Counted from the stretch's first letter, positions 9,095 through 17,894 are shown. The stretch is DNA of 64,000 nucleotides from Paenibacillus cymbidii (GCF_004764705.1 NZ_SHLX01000007.1:186001-250000), one strand, 5' to 3'. A program made the numbers and translations. The notes: a model not told the origin generated them from the sequence alone.

Positions 9095-9757
9095 TTAAGT
9101 TTGCGCCCGGCTTTCCAGCAATTCGAGCAATTGCTGCTCAATGTTCGTTTCCGAGCGGATGCCGGCAAAAGGCGGCGGCATGCCGCTATCCGACCGGCTT
9201 TCGTCCGGCGCGCCTTCCGGCGTTGCTGCTTCGCTCGGCGATGCCGATTGCGACGGCGGCGGGCCTGTGCCGCGGCGAACGTTTCGCCGAATAATTTCAT
9301 CCAGCATGTGCTGCCGTTCCTCGTCGCTCAAGCTGTCCGGTTCGATTGCGTTTTCCCCGGCAAGCTCTTTCCAGCGCGCCGCGAGCCGGTCCGACAAGTC
9401 GTTGTAGTACCGCAACTGCTCCTGCGTCAGCAAATGCTGCAAATTCGCCGCCTCCGCGGCACCTAATTCCCCATCGGCGACGGCCTTCTTCACGAGCGGC
9501 AGCATGCCGATCGCCTGCGACGGGTTGATGCGCAGATTGGCCTGCCGGTCCATCTGCACGAGCGCGCCGAACAGCAGCACCAGCTCGCGTTCCTTGACGC
9601 TTTGCACGGCGACCGCTGCCGCGTCCGTCGGCTCGGCGGCCGCCGCCTGCCGGTCCGTAATGGCCAGCTTGCTGCCGCATGCGACGAACATGGCGAAAAC
9701 GCCGCATACGAGCAGCACAAGCAAAAGCCCGATCACACTCCTTCTTCTGCTTGTCAC
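9095..9757 (-). CDS. Putative lipoprotein, first gene of the exporter operon
   Basis: This 220-aa protein has no family I can name. It begins with a basic N-terminus and a hydrophobic segment (VIGLLLVLLVCGVFAMFVACGSK) whose FVAC|GSK could be a lipobox, so it is probably a membrane-anchored lipoprotein. The middle is helical (VKERELVLLFGALVQMDRQANLRINPSQAIGMLPLVKKAV) and the C-terminal third is Pro/Ser-rich and low complexity, ending in a helical EQQLLELLESRAQT. The start is GTG 9757, set by AAGGAGGT six bases upstream; the open frame extends further upstream without a ribosome binding site. It lies 50 bases before the adaptor gene and reads as the operon leader, perhaps a sensor or chaperone for the exporter (inference). 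Confidence 0.7.
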   Translation of the reverse strand: MTSRRRSVIGLLLVLLVCGVFAMFVACGSKLAITDRQAAAAEPTDAAAVAVQSVKERELVLLFGALVQMDRQANLRINPSQAIGMLPLVKKAVADGELGAAEAANLQHLLTQEQLRYYNDLSDRLAARWKELAGENAIEPDSLSDEERQHMLDEIIRRNVRRGTGPPPSQSASPSEAATPEGAPDESRSDSGMPPPFAGIRSETNIEQQLLELLESRAQT

Positions 9758-10110
9758 CGCGGAACCTCCTTCCCTGGCGCAAACGTGAGGATCACAAGGC
9801 ATGACGCCATCCGGCGGTCCTATCCGTTGCGCGGGCGTTCCATCATGAGACTCCTGCCTATAAGGAACAGCATAAAGGACAATCGTGAACAAACGATGCG
9901 GTAAATGTGAAAAAAGTGTAAAATGGTGCGTTCGTGGGGCAGCGAGGCATCAGTTGGACGGGCTTGGCAAAGGAGAGGAGCGTCGAGGCGCGACCTCAGT
10001 TTAAATGCAACTATACATTTTCGTTTGGGTGCATAAACCGAGAGTGCACCATTAATTTACATCACTGATCATAAAGTGCAAAGTCCCCCTGTGGAGAGTC
10101 TGCTTAGGGC

Positions 10111-10184
10111 TAGCGGAACCCGCTTCCGCTATTGCGTGCTCGAGCTCGCCAGCTAAGCTGTTAGCGGAACCCGCTTCCGCTATT
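10111..10184. repeat. Two copies of the AATAGCGGAA…TTCCGCTATT palindrome
   Basis: Two 23-bp palindromes (TAGCGGAA-CCCGC-TTCCGCTA) sit at 10111-10133 and 10162-10184, separated by 28 bases. The second overlaps the 3' end of the frameshifted gene, whose final codons are therefore repeat-derived. The same palindrome family appears three times at 40970-41098. The rest of the 9758-10110 interval holds no gene or site I can support. Confidence 0.8.
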
Positions 10185-10839
10185 GAATAACTTGTAGCTA
10201 CGCTTGCGCCTCGTTCCGCTTGCTGCCTCAAGCAATTGTTTTATCTCAAGGTTGTGCAAATGATCGCGCGCGGACCGGTCACTTTTTCCGAGTAGTTGAC
10301 TTACATCTCTTGGCGTAATCGATGTATTCGTTCGCGCAGCCAGCCTGACGATCTCTCGTTCGTAAACCGACAGATCCAATAATGCGGCATGATTCGTGTC
10401 CGTACCACTCCAAGAGCATACGGCGAATATGGTTTTGACACTCGAGCGGTTTTCCCTTTAACTTGTCGAGCGAAAAACGAAGTATGTTCCAGCCAGCCAA
10501 AACGATTTCGTTCTGGCGATCCAGTCCCCGCGAGAAACTCCCGCGATCCGCATCGCGGGCGTGTGAGCCGAAATCGTCAGCTTCAAGACATGTAGGCTTC
10601 GGCGCCCGCAAATATGCGATATCCATGGAGATGTGGTTACCATTCGGCGTGACAAATGGATATTCCGGATGCAAATCCGCCAAACTGCCAACAACTGGCC
10701 ACCATCCGTGCTGTAATAAACACTTTTCCCCAAAGCCGTGCCGTTCCTTCAGCCTCCTTAGCCGTTCTCCACGACTGGTCGTGATATGTTTTTGTAACCA
10801 ACTCCGATACGTATCTTCAAATATGCTCAATCGTATCAT
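10161..10839 (-). pseudogene. Frameshifted endonuclease-like/HTH protein
   Basis: The upstream reading frame encodes a DUF559/Vsr-like endonuclease-type domain: a basic RGERLRRLKERHGFGEKCLLQ region, ADDFGSHARD, then LDRQNEIVLAGWNILRFS and a RRMLLEWYGHES end. The downstream frame continues with ALLDLSVYEREIVRLAARTNTSITPRDVSQLLGKSDR, a winged-HTH-like segment. These two parts normally form one protein in Bacillales, and here they are in different frames, with the switch near 10385 (minus strand CACGAATCATGCCGCATTATTGG). The start is uncertain: AAGGAG directly abuts ATG 10839, so the in-frame TTG at 10830 may be used. Either a real frameshift inactivates the gene or there is a base error. Its last codons run into the palindromic repeat. 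Confidence 0.7.
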
Positions 10840-10871
10840 CTCCTTCGTAATTTGAGGTATAAACGAAAACA

Positions 10872-10905
10872 GCCGCCAGAACCCAGCGTAATGGGTACAG
10901 GCGGC
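10872..10905 (-). terminator. Hairpin terminator downstream of the sensor kinase operon
   Basis: On the minus strand GCCGCC…ACCCA and TGGGT…GGCGGC form a two-part stem followed by TGTTTTCGTTT. It lies 114 bases after the kinase stop and just before the frameshifted gene, so it should end the DUF309-regulator-kinase transcript. Confidence 0.65.
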
Positions 10906-11018
10906 GTGCTTCGCTCGCGACAACTTTATAAGACGAGTATACACATTTCAGGCATTAAGCGATAGTCCGATTGAAACGTTACGTGTAAAAATATGGGATC
11001 GAGCCCGATCCGGCGGCG

Positions 11019-12500
11019 CTATTCCTCTGCGGCCGCGTTCCCGCGGAGTAACGGGAAACGCACGGTAAATTCGCTGCCGTTGCCGGGTTCGCTGTACACT
11101 TCAATCGAGCCGCCCATCGCTTCCACCAAATGCTTCACGATCGTCAGCCCGAGCCCCGTTCCTTCCGTGCGGGCGCCGCGCGACGGGTCCGCCTTGTAGA
11201 ACCGCTCCCAAATCCGCTTCTGCTCCTCGGCGCTCATGCCGATCCCGGTATCGCGGACGCGGACCGTAAACTTGCCGTTCGAGACGCCCATCCAGACAGT
11301 AATCGAACCGTCCGCGGGCGAAAACTGCATCGCGTTGTACAGCAAATTGTTCAGCACCTGCGCATAACGATCCGAATCGAGCTGCACATGCGCCGGCGGC
11401 GTCGATTCGTCCGGCACCCAGACGTGGAGCTTCAGCCCTTTTTCGGCAATGGCCGGCGCCAGCAGGTCGATCACATCCTGCGCGGTGCGCACCGCATCGA
11501 TGCGCGACGTATGGAACGCTCCGGCGCCGTTCTGGATGCGCGCAAGATCGAGCAAATCGCCGACCAGCCGCTGCAGCCGCTGCACTTCCCGGTCGCAAAT
11601 TTGCAAATAGTGCGGGATGCGCGGCTCCGGAATGATCTTGTCGTTGAGCGCCGCGATCATGCCTCGCAGCGTCGTCAGCGGCGAACGCAGCTCGTGCGAA
11701 ACGTTGGTCAAAAAATCTTGCCGCGTATCTTCCCAGTGCTGCAGCTGATCGATCATGAAGTTGAAGCTGTGCGCCAGTTGGCCGATTTCGTCATTGCCGC
11801 TCACCGGCACCTTGGCCGAAAAGTCGCCGCTTGCCAGCGCCAGCGCCGCTTCGTTCATGTGCCGCAGCGGCCGCGACAGCCGGCGCGACAAAATAAACAG
11901 GATCAACCCAACCGCTACCAGCGAAAACAAAAGCGGCACCCAAATATAGTAGCGAACGACCGTCACCGCGTCGCGAATGTCTTCGACCCGCGCATGAAGA
12001 AAAATCGTGTACGACTGGTTGTTCTGCTTCACGCGCACGAAATAAGTCAAATAGCTTTCGTCCATGCTCGGGCCGGCGTCGCGCAAATGGCCGATAAAAT
12101 AGTCGCTCTTGCTGCGCAGCGCCTTGGCGAAGTTATCGTCGAACCGCTTCGGAATCAGCTTCCCTTCCACGTCCGGCTCGCTGCCGTACAAGATCGTGCC
12201 GCCCTCGCCGGCGATCCATATTTCGCCGTTGATGCCCCGGGCGATAAACCGCAGCGCAAACCGCAGCTCCCGGCTGAAAATCGAACCTTCCTGCATCTGC
12301 TTCAGCGCCAGCTCCACGTCGCCCGCCCTCGCCTGCAGCAGCTCGCGTTTGTCCTTGTAGAACATATCGTTGAAGATGTTGTTCCAGAACAACGCCAGCG
12401 CGATAAAAAACAGCACGCACGTAGCGAGAAACGACGCGAATATTTTCAAATAGACGCTTGACAGAAACCGGCTGAACACGGCGTGAAGCCGGTTAAGCAT
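11019..12500 (-). CDS. Membrane sensor histidine kinase
   Basis: This 493-aa kinase autophosphorylates and passes phosphate to the adjacent response regulator. It has TM1 at about 17-40, an extracytoplasmic sensor (about 41-185) and TM2 (YIWVPLLFSLVAVGLILFIL). A HAMP segment (LSRRLSRPLRHMNEAALALASGDFSAKV), a HisKA domain with phospho-acceptor H269 in FLTNVSHELRSPL and an HATPase_c domain (NLLYNAMQFSP, DTGIGM, GTGLGLTIVK) follow. Its ATG overlaps the end of the regulator gene by eight bases, so the two are coupled. The stimulus is unknown; the extracytoplasmic domain is PAS/Cache-like in size. Confidence 0.94.
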   Translation of the reverse strand: MLNRLHAVFSRFLSSVYLKIFASFLATCVLFFIALALFWNNIFNDMFYKDKRELLQARAGDVELALKQMQEGSIFSRELRFALRFIARGINGEIWIAGEGGTILYGSEPDVEGKLIPKRFDDNFAKALRSKSDYFIGHLRDAGPSMDESYLTYFVRVKQNNQSYTIFLHARVEDIRDAVTVVRYYIWVPLLFSLVAVGLILFILSRRLSRPLRHMNEAALALASGDFSAKVPVSGNDEIGQLAHSFNFMIDQLQHWEDTRQDFLTNVSHELRSPLTTLRGMIAALNDKIIPEPRIPHYLQICDREVQRLQRLVGDLLDLARIQNGAGAFHTSRIDAVRTAQDVIDLLAPAIAEKGLKLHVWVPDESTPPAHVQLDSDRYAQVLNNLLYNAMQFSPADGSITVWMGVSNGKFTVRVRDTGIGMSAEEQKRIWERFYKADPSRGARTEGTGLGLTIVKHLVEAMGGSIEVYSEPGNGSEFTVRFPLLRGNAAAEE

Positions 12501-13248
12501 CTTCGTTCACCTCGAAGGAGTAACCGATGCCCCACATCGTCTGAATCGACCAGGCGGGATCTGTGCCAAGCTTCTTGCGCAAATTTTTTACGTGCGCGTC
12601 GACGGTCCGCGTGCCGCCGCTGAAATCGAAATGCCACACCTGGCGGAGCAAGTCGTCGCGCGAGTAGACGCGGCCCGGATTTTCCGCCAGACAGTACAGC
12701 AGCTCGATCTCCTTCAGCGTCAAATCGACCCGCGTCCCGCCGACGGACACTTTGAATTGCACCGGATCGATCGTCAGCACGCCGAACTGCAGCACGCGAC
12801 GGCGGCCTGCCGATCGGCGCGCTTCCGATTCGCCCTCCGGCGCCGCTTCGGCAACCCCCGCTTTGGAGCGGGTACGGCGCAGCACCGCCTTGATCCGCGC
12901 GATCAGCTCGTTCGGATCGAACGGCTTGACAATGTAATCGTCAACGCCCAGATTAAATCCGCGCAGCTTGTCGATCGGTTCTCCCTTGGCCGTCAGCAAA
13001 ATAATCGGCGTATGCGACGCATCGCCGGGCATGGCCCGCATCGCCCGGCACAGCTCGAAGCCGTCGACGTCCGGCAGCATCACGTCCAGCAGCACGAGCG
13101 CCGGCTCATACAGCTGCACCGTCGCCTCCACTTGCTTGCCTTCGGCCAGCAGCAGCGGTTCGTAGCCGGCATGCTCCAGGTACAGGCGCACCACCTCGGC
13201 AATATTCGGCTCGTCTTCCACCACCAATATTTTTTCCAGCCCGCTCAT
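12493..13248 (-). CDS. OmpR/PhoB-family response regulator
   Basis: This 251-aa protein is a DNA-binding regulator with a receiver domain (residues about 6-120; acidic ED pair at 11-12, phospho-acceptor D55 in LVLLDVMLPD, K in YIVKPFDP) and a C-terminal winged helix (LTLKEIELLYCLAENPGRVYSRDDLLRQVW, TVDAHVKNLRKKLG). A Pro/Ala/Glu-rich linker of about 30 residues joins them. ATG 13248 overlaps the DUF309 stop codon (ATGA) and is preceded by GGGGGGCAACG, which fixes the start although the frame is open upstream. It is the middle gene of a DUF309-regulator-kinase operon. Confidence 0.95.
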   Translation of the reverse strand: MSGLEKILVVEDEPNIAEVVRLYLEHAGYEPLLLAEGKQVEATVQLYEPALVLLDVMLPDVDGFELCRAMRAMPGDASHTPIILLTAKGEPIDKLRGFNLGVDDYIVKPFDPNELIARIKAVLRRTRSKAGVAEAAPEGESEARRSAGRRRVLQFGVLTIDPVQFKVSVGGTRVDLTLKEIELLYCLAENPGRVYSRDDLLRQVWHFDFSGGTRTVDAHVKNLRKKLGTDPAWSIQTMWGIGYSFEVNEDA

Positions 13249-13778
13249 CGTTGCCCCCCTCGTTCCAGCTGCTTGGCGAGCAAGCTGCTGCGGCGTTCGC
13301 CGATCACCATGCTTCGGTCGCGGCGGGTGTGCTTGTGCAGCAGGTCGTCCGCGATCCGGCGGTCCGCCGGCGGCCAGACGGCCAATCCGCAGCGTCGCAA
13401 GCAAGCGGCCTCGAGCTCCCGGTCGGCGAATGGAATCGACATCGCCCGATACGGCGCCAGCGGATCGCGGCGCAGCTGCTCGATCCGGTCGTTCAGCTGC
13501 GCCAAATAAGGTTCGGCGTCGATGCCGAGCTCGCGCAGTCCTTCGGGCGTCAATTTCTCCGCGGCGCTTGCCGTCATCTTGAGCGCGCCGGCCCGGTTGC
13601 CCCGGCGATGATGGTAGGCGCCTACCGCAACCTGGATCAGACCGACCCAAACCGTTCTCAGCGGGCTGTTCGGATGTTCCTTCCAGTAGGCTTCCAGCAC
13701 CTCGTGACACTCGAAATAATCGCGTTCGTACATAAAATAATGCAGATAGTCCAAATACGCTTGCGGGTATGGCAACAT
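13245..13778 (-). CDS. DUF309 domain protein
   Basis: This is a 177-aa protein of the DUF309 family, recognised by YLDYLHYFMYERDYFECHEVLEAYWKEHP and WVGLIQVAVGAYHHRRGNRAGALKM. The conserved ECHEVLE and HHRRGN residues suggest a buried, possibly metal- or ligand-binding helical bundle. No enzymatic function is established. The C-terminal 60 residues are a basic, Arg-rich extension. It overlaps the response regulator start by four bases, so it is co-transcribed and may be tied to the two-component system; that link is inference. Confidence 0.85.
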   Translation of the reverse strand: MLPYPQAYLDYLHYFMYERDYFECHEVLEAYWKEHPNSPLRTVWVGLIQVAVGAYHHRRGNRAGALKMTASAAEKLTPEGLRELGIDAEPYLAQLNDRIEQLRRDPLAPYRAMSIPFADRELEAACLRRCGLAVWPPADRRIADDLLHKHTRRDRSMVIGERRSSLLAKQLERGGQR

Positions 13779-13952
13779 GGCAGTTTCGCCTCGTTCTTGT
13801 TTGAATTGCCTTCATTTTACCACAATCGAATTTATTCGTTTAGAAAGGAAGCCAAAATGTCGAATAAATTGTGAAACCACCGCCGATAGTAGTACGTAAT
13901 AACAACCAAGGCGGACGCCGCCGTTATTTTCTCACCATCCAAGGAGGATATC

Positions 13953-14378
13953 ATGAAGAAGCTTCTGCTCGTCGTCCTGTCCGGCATGCTGTTCCTGGCC
14001 TTTACCGCCGCGCCGACAGTCGTGGACGCCAAACCGAAAACCAGCTACAAATCGCCTTCCAAATCGTACACGCCGACTACGCCGAAGAGCGGCGACGTCA
14101 GCAATTCGAATAGCGGCGCTACGACCAAAACACCGGGTCAAACGACTACGGGCGCCAAAACCGGCGGATTTTTCGGCGGCGGCAGCTTTATGAAAGGCAT
14201 GCTCGTCGGCGGCCTGGCCGGCATGCTGTTCGGCGGAATGTTCGGCAGTATGGGCATGCTCGGCAATTTGCTCGGCCTGTTGATTAATGTGTTCGCCATT
14301 GTGGCCATATTCATTTTGCTGCGGAACGTGATCGGCTATTTCATGCAGAAGCGCAAAACGAATCAAAAGAGGTACTAA
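13953..14378 (+). CDS. Small exported/membrane protein with glycine-rich hydrophobic region
   Basis: This 141-aa protein has an N-terminal signal segment (MKKLLLVVLSGMLFLAFTAAPTVVDA) and a Ser/Thr/Lys/Pro-rich linker (about 28-70). A Gly/Met-rich stretch follows (GGFFGGGSFMKGMLVGGLAGMLFGGMFG), then a hydrophobic helix (LLINVFAIVAIFILLRNVIGYFM) and a basic tail. The Gly-rich segment plus the helix resembles the membrane-insertion part of Tim44/glycine-zipper type proteins, but I cannot name a function. AAGGAGG lies five bases before the ATG. It is three bases from the YxcD-like gene, forming a two-gene operon. Confidence 0.8.
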   Translation: MKKLLLVVLSGMLFLAFTAAPTVVDAKPKTSYKSPSKSYTPTTPKSGDVSNSNSGATTKTPGQTTTGAKTGGFFGGGSFMKGMLVGGLAGMLFGGMFGSMGMLGNLLGLLINVFAIVAIFILLRNVIGYFMQKRKTNQKRY

Positions 14379-14381
14379 CCG

Positions 14382-14666
14382 ATGCGGCTGACCGAGCAGG
14401 AAATTGTCAACGCCGTCTGCATGCATATCGCCAGCCGCAAAGGCCTTCGTCCCGATCAGGTGGATGTGCAGCTGATGTGGGACGAGGAGCTCGGGTTTTC
14501 CGCGGAAGCGACGGCGGAAGGCCGCAGCCAGTTTCTGATCGAAGCGACGATGCTGGAAGCGCTCGAACGTTACCTGCTGACGACGTACGACAAGCGGGTG
14601 TTTCGCAGCCAGATCGAGCTGGACGTCGAAGACGAAATGTTTGCCATTGTGCGCGACGCCGGATAA
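14382..14666 (+). CDS. YxcD-like DUF2653 family protein
   Basis: This 94-aa soluble protein matches the DUF2653/YxcD family of Bacillales: MRLTEQEIVNAVCMHIASRKG, then DVQLMWDEELGFSAEA and a C-terminal LERYLLTTYDKRVFR segment. No function is known for the family. It follows the small membrane protein after three bases, and a hairpin terminator lies 24 bases after its stop. Confidence 0.85.
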   Translation: MRLTEQEIVNAVCMHIASRKGLRPDQVDVQLMWDEELGFSAEATAEGRSQFLIEATMLEALERYLLTTYDKRVFRSQIELDVEDEMFAIVRDAG

Positions 14667-14689
14667 CGATTCCGGCATCCGGGAAAAGG

Positions 14690-14723
14690 AACGGCTCGTC
14701 GGCCGAAAGGCTGACGAGCCGTT
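14690..14723. terminator. Bidirectional terminator between YxcD-like gene and dehydrogenase
   Basis: A perfect 11-bp stem, AACGGCTCGTC with GACGAGCCGTT, has a short loop and is followed by GTTCTG on the plus strand and CCTTTTCCC on the minus strand. It separates two convergent genes. Confidence 0.75.
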
Positions 14724-14741
14724 GTTCTGTGTGCGCGGCGG

Positions 14742-15713
14742 TTACGCGCGCAGCTCGGGAATGACGTTGGGCGGCGTCCGCCCCTCCAAGCCGTCGATCA
14801 GGTTGCGGGCGGCCAGCATCGCCATCGCGTCCCGCGTCTCCGTTGTCGCCGAACCGAGGTGCGGCAGCACGACGACGTTCGGCAGCTGCAGCAGCGGGTT
14901 GTCCGGCGATACCGGCTCCTGCTCGAACACGTCGAGCCCCGCGCCGCGAATCGTGCCGTCCTGCAGCGCGGCGATCATCGCCTGCTCGTCCACCGTTTGC
15001 CCGCGCGACGCATTGATGAAGATGGCGCTGCGCTTCATCGCCGCGAATTGCTCGCGTCCGATGAGCCGCTCCGTGTCCTTCGTCAGCGGCGTCATCAGCA
15101 CGATAAAATCCGACTCGGCCAGCAGCTCCGGTAGCGTTCGATATTCGGCGCCGTACGCCGCTTCCACTTCCGGCTTGCGCGAACGGTTGTGGTAGGCAAC
15201 GTCCATCCGGAAGCCGAGCTTCGCCCGCCGGGCAATCGCCTCCCCGATTCTCCCCATGCCGATGATGCCAAGTTTCTTGTGATGGACGTCCACGCCGAAC
15301 AGCACACGGTCGTCGCCTTTGCGCCACTCGCCGGCACGCACCAGTTTGTCCATTTCCGGCACGCGGCGGGCGGTGGCAAGAATAAGCGAAAACACGAGAT
15401 CGGCAACGGTTTCGTCGAGCGCGCCCGGCGTATGCGTGGCCACGATGCCGCGCTCGCGCAGCGCTTCGATATCTAGATTGTTATAGCCGACGGAGATGTT
15501 GCTGACGATCTTCAGCTTCGGCGCATGCGACAGCAGCTCGCGGTTGACGAGTCCGCCGGAAGTAATCAAGCCTTCCACGGCGGCCAGCTCCGCAAAATAA
15601 CGGTCGCGCCCGATCGGCTCGTACGAATCCCATTTCCTCACTTCGCAATGTTCCCTCAAAAAAGCTTCCACTGCGGCCGGGATCGGCCGGGCTACAAAAA
15701 CAGCTGGTTTCAT
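14742..15713 (-). CDS. D-isomer-specific 2-hydroxyacid dehydrogenase (glyoxylate/2-ketogluconate reductase type)
   Basis: This 323-aa NAD(P)-dependent reductase converts a 2-keto acid such as glyoxylate or 2-ketogluconate to the 2-hydroxy acid. It shows the family pattern: an N-terminal catalytic half (SNISVGYNNLDIEALRERGI), a Rossmann motif GIIGMGRIGEAIARR, the catalytic Arg in NASRGQTVDE, Glu in LDVFEQEP and His in LPHLGSAT. The length is normal. ATG 15713 follows GGGAGAGGGT by seven bases. The gene is monocistronic, convergent with YxcD and divergent from the GH18 gene. The exact substrate cannot be told from sequence. Confidence 0.9.
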   Translation of the reverse strand: MKPAVFVARPIPAAVEAFLREHCEVRKWDSYEPIGRDRYFAELAAVEGLITSGGLVNRELLSHAPKLKIVSNISVGYNNLDIEALRERGIVATHTPGALDETVADLVFSLILATARRVPEMDKLVRAGEWRKGDDRVLFGVDVHHKKLGIIGMGRIGEAIARRAKLGFRMDVAYHNRSRKPEVEAAYGAEYRTLPELLAESDFIVLMTPLTKDTERLIGREQFAAMKRSAIFINASRGQTVDEQAMIAALQDGTIRGAGLDVFEQEPVSPDNPLLQLPNVVVLPHLGSATTETRDAMAMLAARNLIDGLEGRTPPNVIPELRA

Positions 15714-15806
15714 GATGCGTACCCTCTCCCATTTTATTCCTGCGAAACTATTCATTCGAGCTCTCGTTTAATAGTATAGTAGATTACGAGGGAAAGAGGA
15801 ACGTTC

Positions 15807-17732
15807 ATGCGCAAAAAGCTTCGCCCCCTTTCATTCGCGCTCGCCGGCATGCTGATTCTGTCGGCATCGTCCGCTGCGTTTGCACCGCTTGCTTACGCGG
15901 CCGACAAGACGACCAAATACCGCGTGTACCAGAACGATCGATTGCTGCAGGAATTTTCCGACCGGAAGATGGCCGAAGCGTATGCTCGCGGCTTTACGCA
16001 CAGCCATGTCGAAGAAATCGGCACGCGCAAATGGCTATGGGACAATTTTCCGCGGTATGTAGTGTACCAACTCGACAAGTCGCTGCCCGAATGGGAATTT
16101 ACGCACGTGAACGACGCGATTGCCGAGGCGCGCAAGTGGAGCTACGCCAGCGTGCGCGATTTGCAGAAACCCGGCTGGGTGTGGAACAACTATCCGCGCT
16201 ACCGCGTTTATCAAGGCGACAATACGCTCGATTCCTGGACGTTTGCCACGCTGGGCGAAGCGACAACCGAAGCGAAACGTTGGTCGGGCGCGCACATTAT
16301 CGATTTGGCCGACAACCGCTGGGTGTGGGACAATCTGAACGCGGCGGACAAGGCGGAGGCCCGTTCGGGTCCGGCCAACTATCGGGTTTACCAAGGTACA
16401 TATTCGGCGCCGGATTGGAATTTTGCCTATCTGGAGGATGCGGTGAACGAAGCGCTCCGCTGGGGCGGCGCCACCGTAGTCAACCGCGCCAATAGCGACA
16501 ATGTCATTTTCGAAAACGCGAAGCCCTACGAGGTATATCAGAACGACAATCGGCTCGACTCCTATACGAGCCTGGATCAGGCGATCGCCTATGCCTCCTA
16601 CTACGCGCACACGACCGTGCGGCTCCAGGGGCGGCCGATCTGGACGAACACGCCGACATATACGGTGCTGCAAGGCACGAACCCGATCGGCGAATTCCAG
16701 GCGCTGCCTCAAGCGCTCGCATACGCCGTGCAGTACAGCAACGCTTCGATCCGCACGCCGCGCGACGGCTCAATCTGGAACAATATCCGCAACTTGCTGT
16801 ACTGGGGCTGGAACGGCAGTTCCGCCGCAACTACGGTCAAGCAGCAAGCTTCGATTACCAAGGGGCTCGATATGGACTCCCCGTCCTGGTTCCTGTTGGA
16901 CAATGCGGAGGGCGGCCTGAAAGACAACTCGAATAAAGAAAGCGTCGATTGGCTGCACAGTCAGAACATCGCCGTCCACCCGCTCGTCGGCAACCAGTTC
17001 AGCGGACCGCTGACGACGGCTTTTCTCGTAAGCGAAGCCGCGCAGACGAAGTTCATTCGCGCTTTGGTCGATCGTTGCGTGGCGCTTGGCGTCGACGGAT
17101 TCAACATCGACTTCGAGTCGGTCGCCGGCTCGGACCGCAACAACTTCACCGCTTTCATGAAACGACTTACCGACGACGCGCACGCGCATGGCCTCGTCGT
17201 GTCGATCGATCTGCCGCGGGGCAGCGTCAAATGGAACCACCTGTCCGCCTTCGATCACGAGAAGCTGGCGCCGATGGTCGACTATATTATGACAATGGCG
17301 TACGACCAATATTGGTCGGGCAGTACGACGCCGGGTTCGGTAGCCGGGCTGCAATGGGTCGAAGAAGGCGTGCAGGAGTTTCTCGCTTACGGCATACCGC
17401 GGGAGAAGCTGATGCTGGGCATTCCGTTCTACATCCGCGACTGGACGCTCGACGACGCCGGCAAACTGGTGTCGAACAAGGCGCTGTATATGAAGGATTT
17501 GCCGGCGCTGATGAAAGCGCGCGGCGCTACCGCCACTTGGGATCCAAGCTTCAATCAATACAAGGTCGAATATACCGAGGGCGGGAAGCGGCATGTGTTC
17601 TGGCTGGAGAACGAAGATACCGTCAAAGCGCGACTGGACGTAGCCAAAAAGTACGAGCTCGCCGGCGTTGCCGCTTGGCGGCTTGGGTACGAGTCGGCCG
17701 ATTTCTGGAACATGATGATCGGGGAAAAATAG
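15807..17732 (+). CDS. Secreted GH18 glycosidase with N-terminal repeat array
   Basis: This 641-aa protein has a Sec signal peptide (cleavage near ALAYAADK) and a C-terminal GH18 barrel. The catalytic motif DGFNIDFE is at residues 430-437 with the general acid E437, followed by YIMTMAYDQYW. Residues about 36-330 hold six or so repeats of about 50 residues with the pattern 'YxVYQxDxxLxxWxF…EAxxxAxxWxxAxVxxxxxxxWDNxP'. These are probably surface- or glycan-binding modules. The catalytic part resembles Bacillus YvbX/YaaH-like spore-cortex or chitinase-type enzymes that act on GlcNAc-containing polymers. GAGGGAAAGAGGAACGTTC precedes the ATG. The gene stands alone, with palindromic repeats downstream. 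Confidence 0.9.
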   Translation: MRKKLRPLSFALAGMLILSASSAAFAPLAYAADKTTKYRVYQNDRLLQEFSDRKMAEAYARGFTHSHVEEIGTRKWLWDNFPRYVVYQLDKSLPEWEFTHVNDAIAEARKWSYASVRDLQKPGWVWNNYPRYRVYQGDNTLDSWTFATLGEATTEAKRWSGAHIIDLADNRWVWDNLNAADKAEARSGPANYRVYQGTYSAPDWNFAYLEDAVNEALRWGGATVVNRANSDNVIFENAKPYEVYQNDNRLDSYTSLDQAIAYASYYAHTTVRLQGRPIWTNTPTYTVLQGTNPIGEFQALPQALAYAVQYSNASIRTPRDGSIWNNIRNLLYWGWNGSSAATTVKQQASITKGLDMDSPSWFLLDNAEGGLKDNSNKESVDWLHSQNIAVHPLVGNQFSGPLTTAFLVSEAAQTKFIRALVDRCVALGVDGFNIDFESVAGSDRNNFTAFMKRLTDDAHAHGLVVSIDLPRGSVKWNHLSAFDHEKLAPMVDYIMTMAYDQYWSGSTTPGSVAGLQWVEEGVQEFLAYGIPREKLMLGIPFYIRDWTLDDAGKLVSNKALYMKDLPALMKARGATATWDPSFNQYKVEYTEGGKRHVFWLENEDTVKARLDVAKKYELAGVAAWRLGYESADFWNMMIGEK

Positions 17733-17787
17733 CTTTCGACCATGCGCAAACCGTAAACATCCGCGAAACGGCTCCCGCTGCGCGCGA

Positions 17788-17894
17788 GGGTTGGGACTCC
17801 GATCGCTTCTTGTTTTCCGGATTCTTGGAACGATAACGGCCAGGGAGGAATCCGGAAAACAAAAGCGAACGCTGCCGCTTCTGCATCCCAACCC
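17788..17894. repeat. Long (107-bp) imperfect palindrome, family F copy 1
   Basis: GGGTTGGGA at the left end pairs with TCCCAACCC at the right. Inside these, CGCTTCTTGTTTTCCGGATTC pairs imperfectly with GAATCCGGAAAACAAAAGCG. A second copy with the same core (GTTTTCGGAT…ATCCGAAAAC, AAGCGATCGGAG) lies at 18285-18398. It is just downstream of the GH18 gene and could also stop transcription. Confidence 0.8.

Noticed and set aside
12493-13815. Extended 440-codon reading of the response regulator frame
   Set aside because: The upstream part is the shifted frame of the DUF309 gene; ATG 13248 with its ribosome binding site gives a normal 251-aa regulator.
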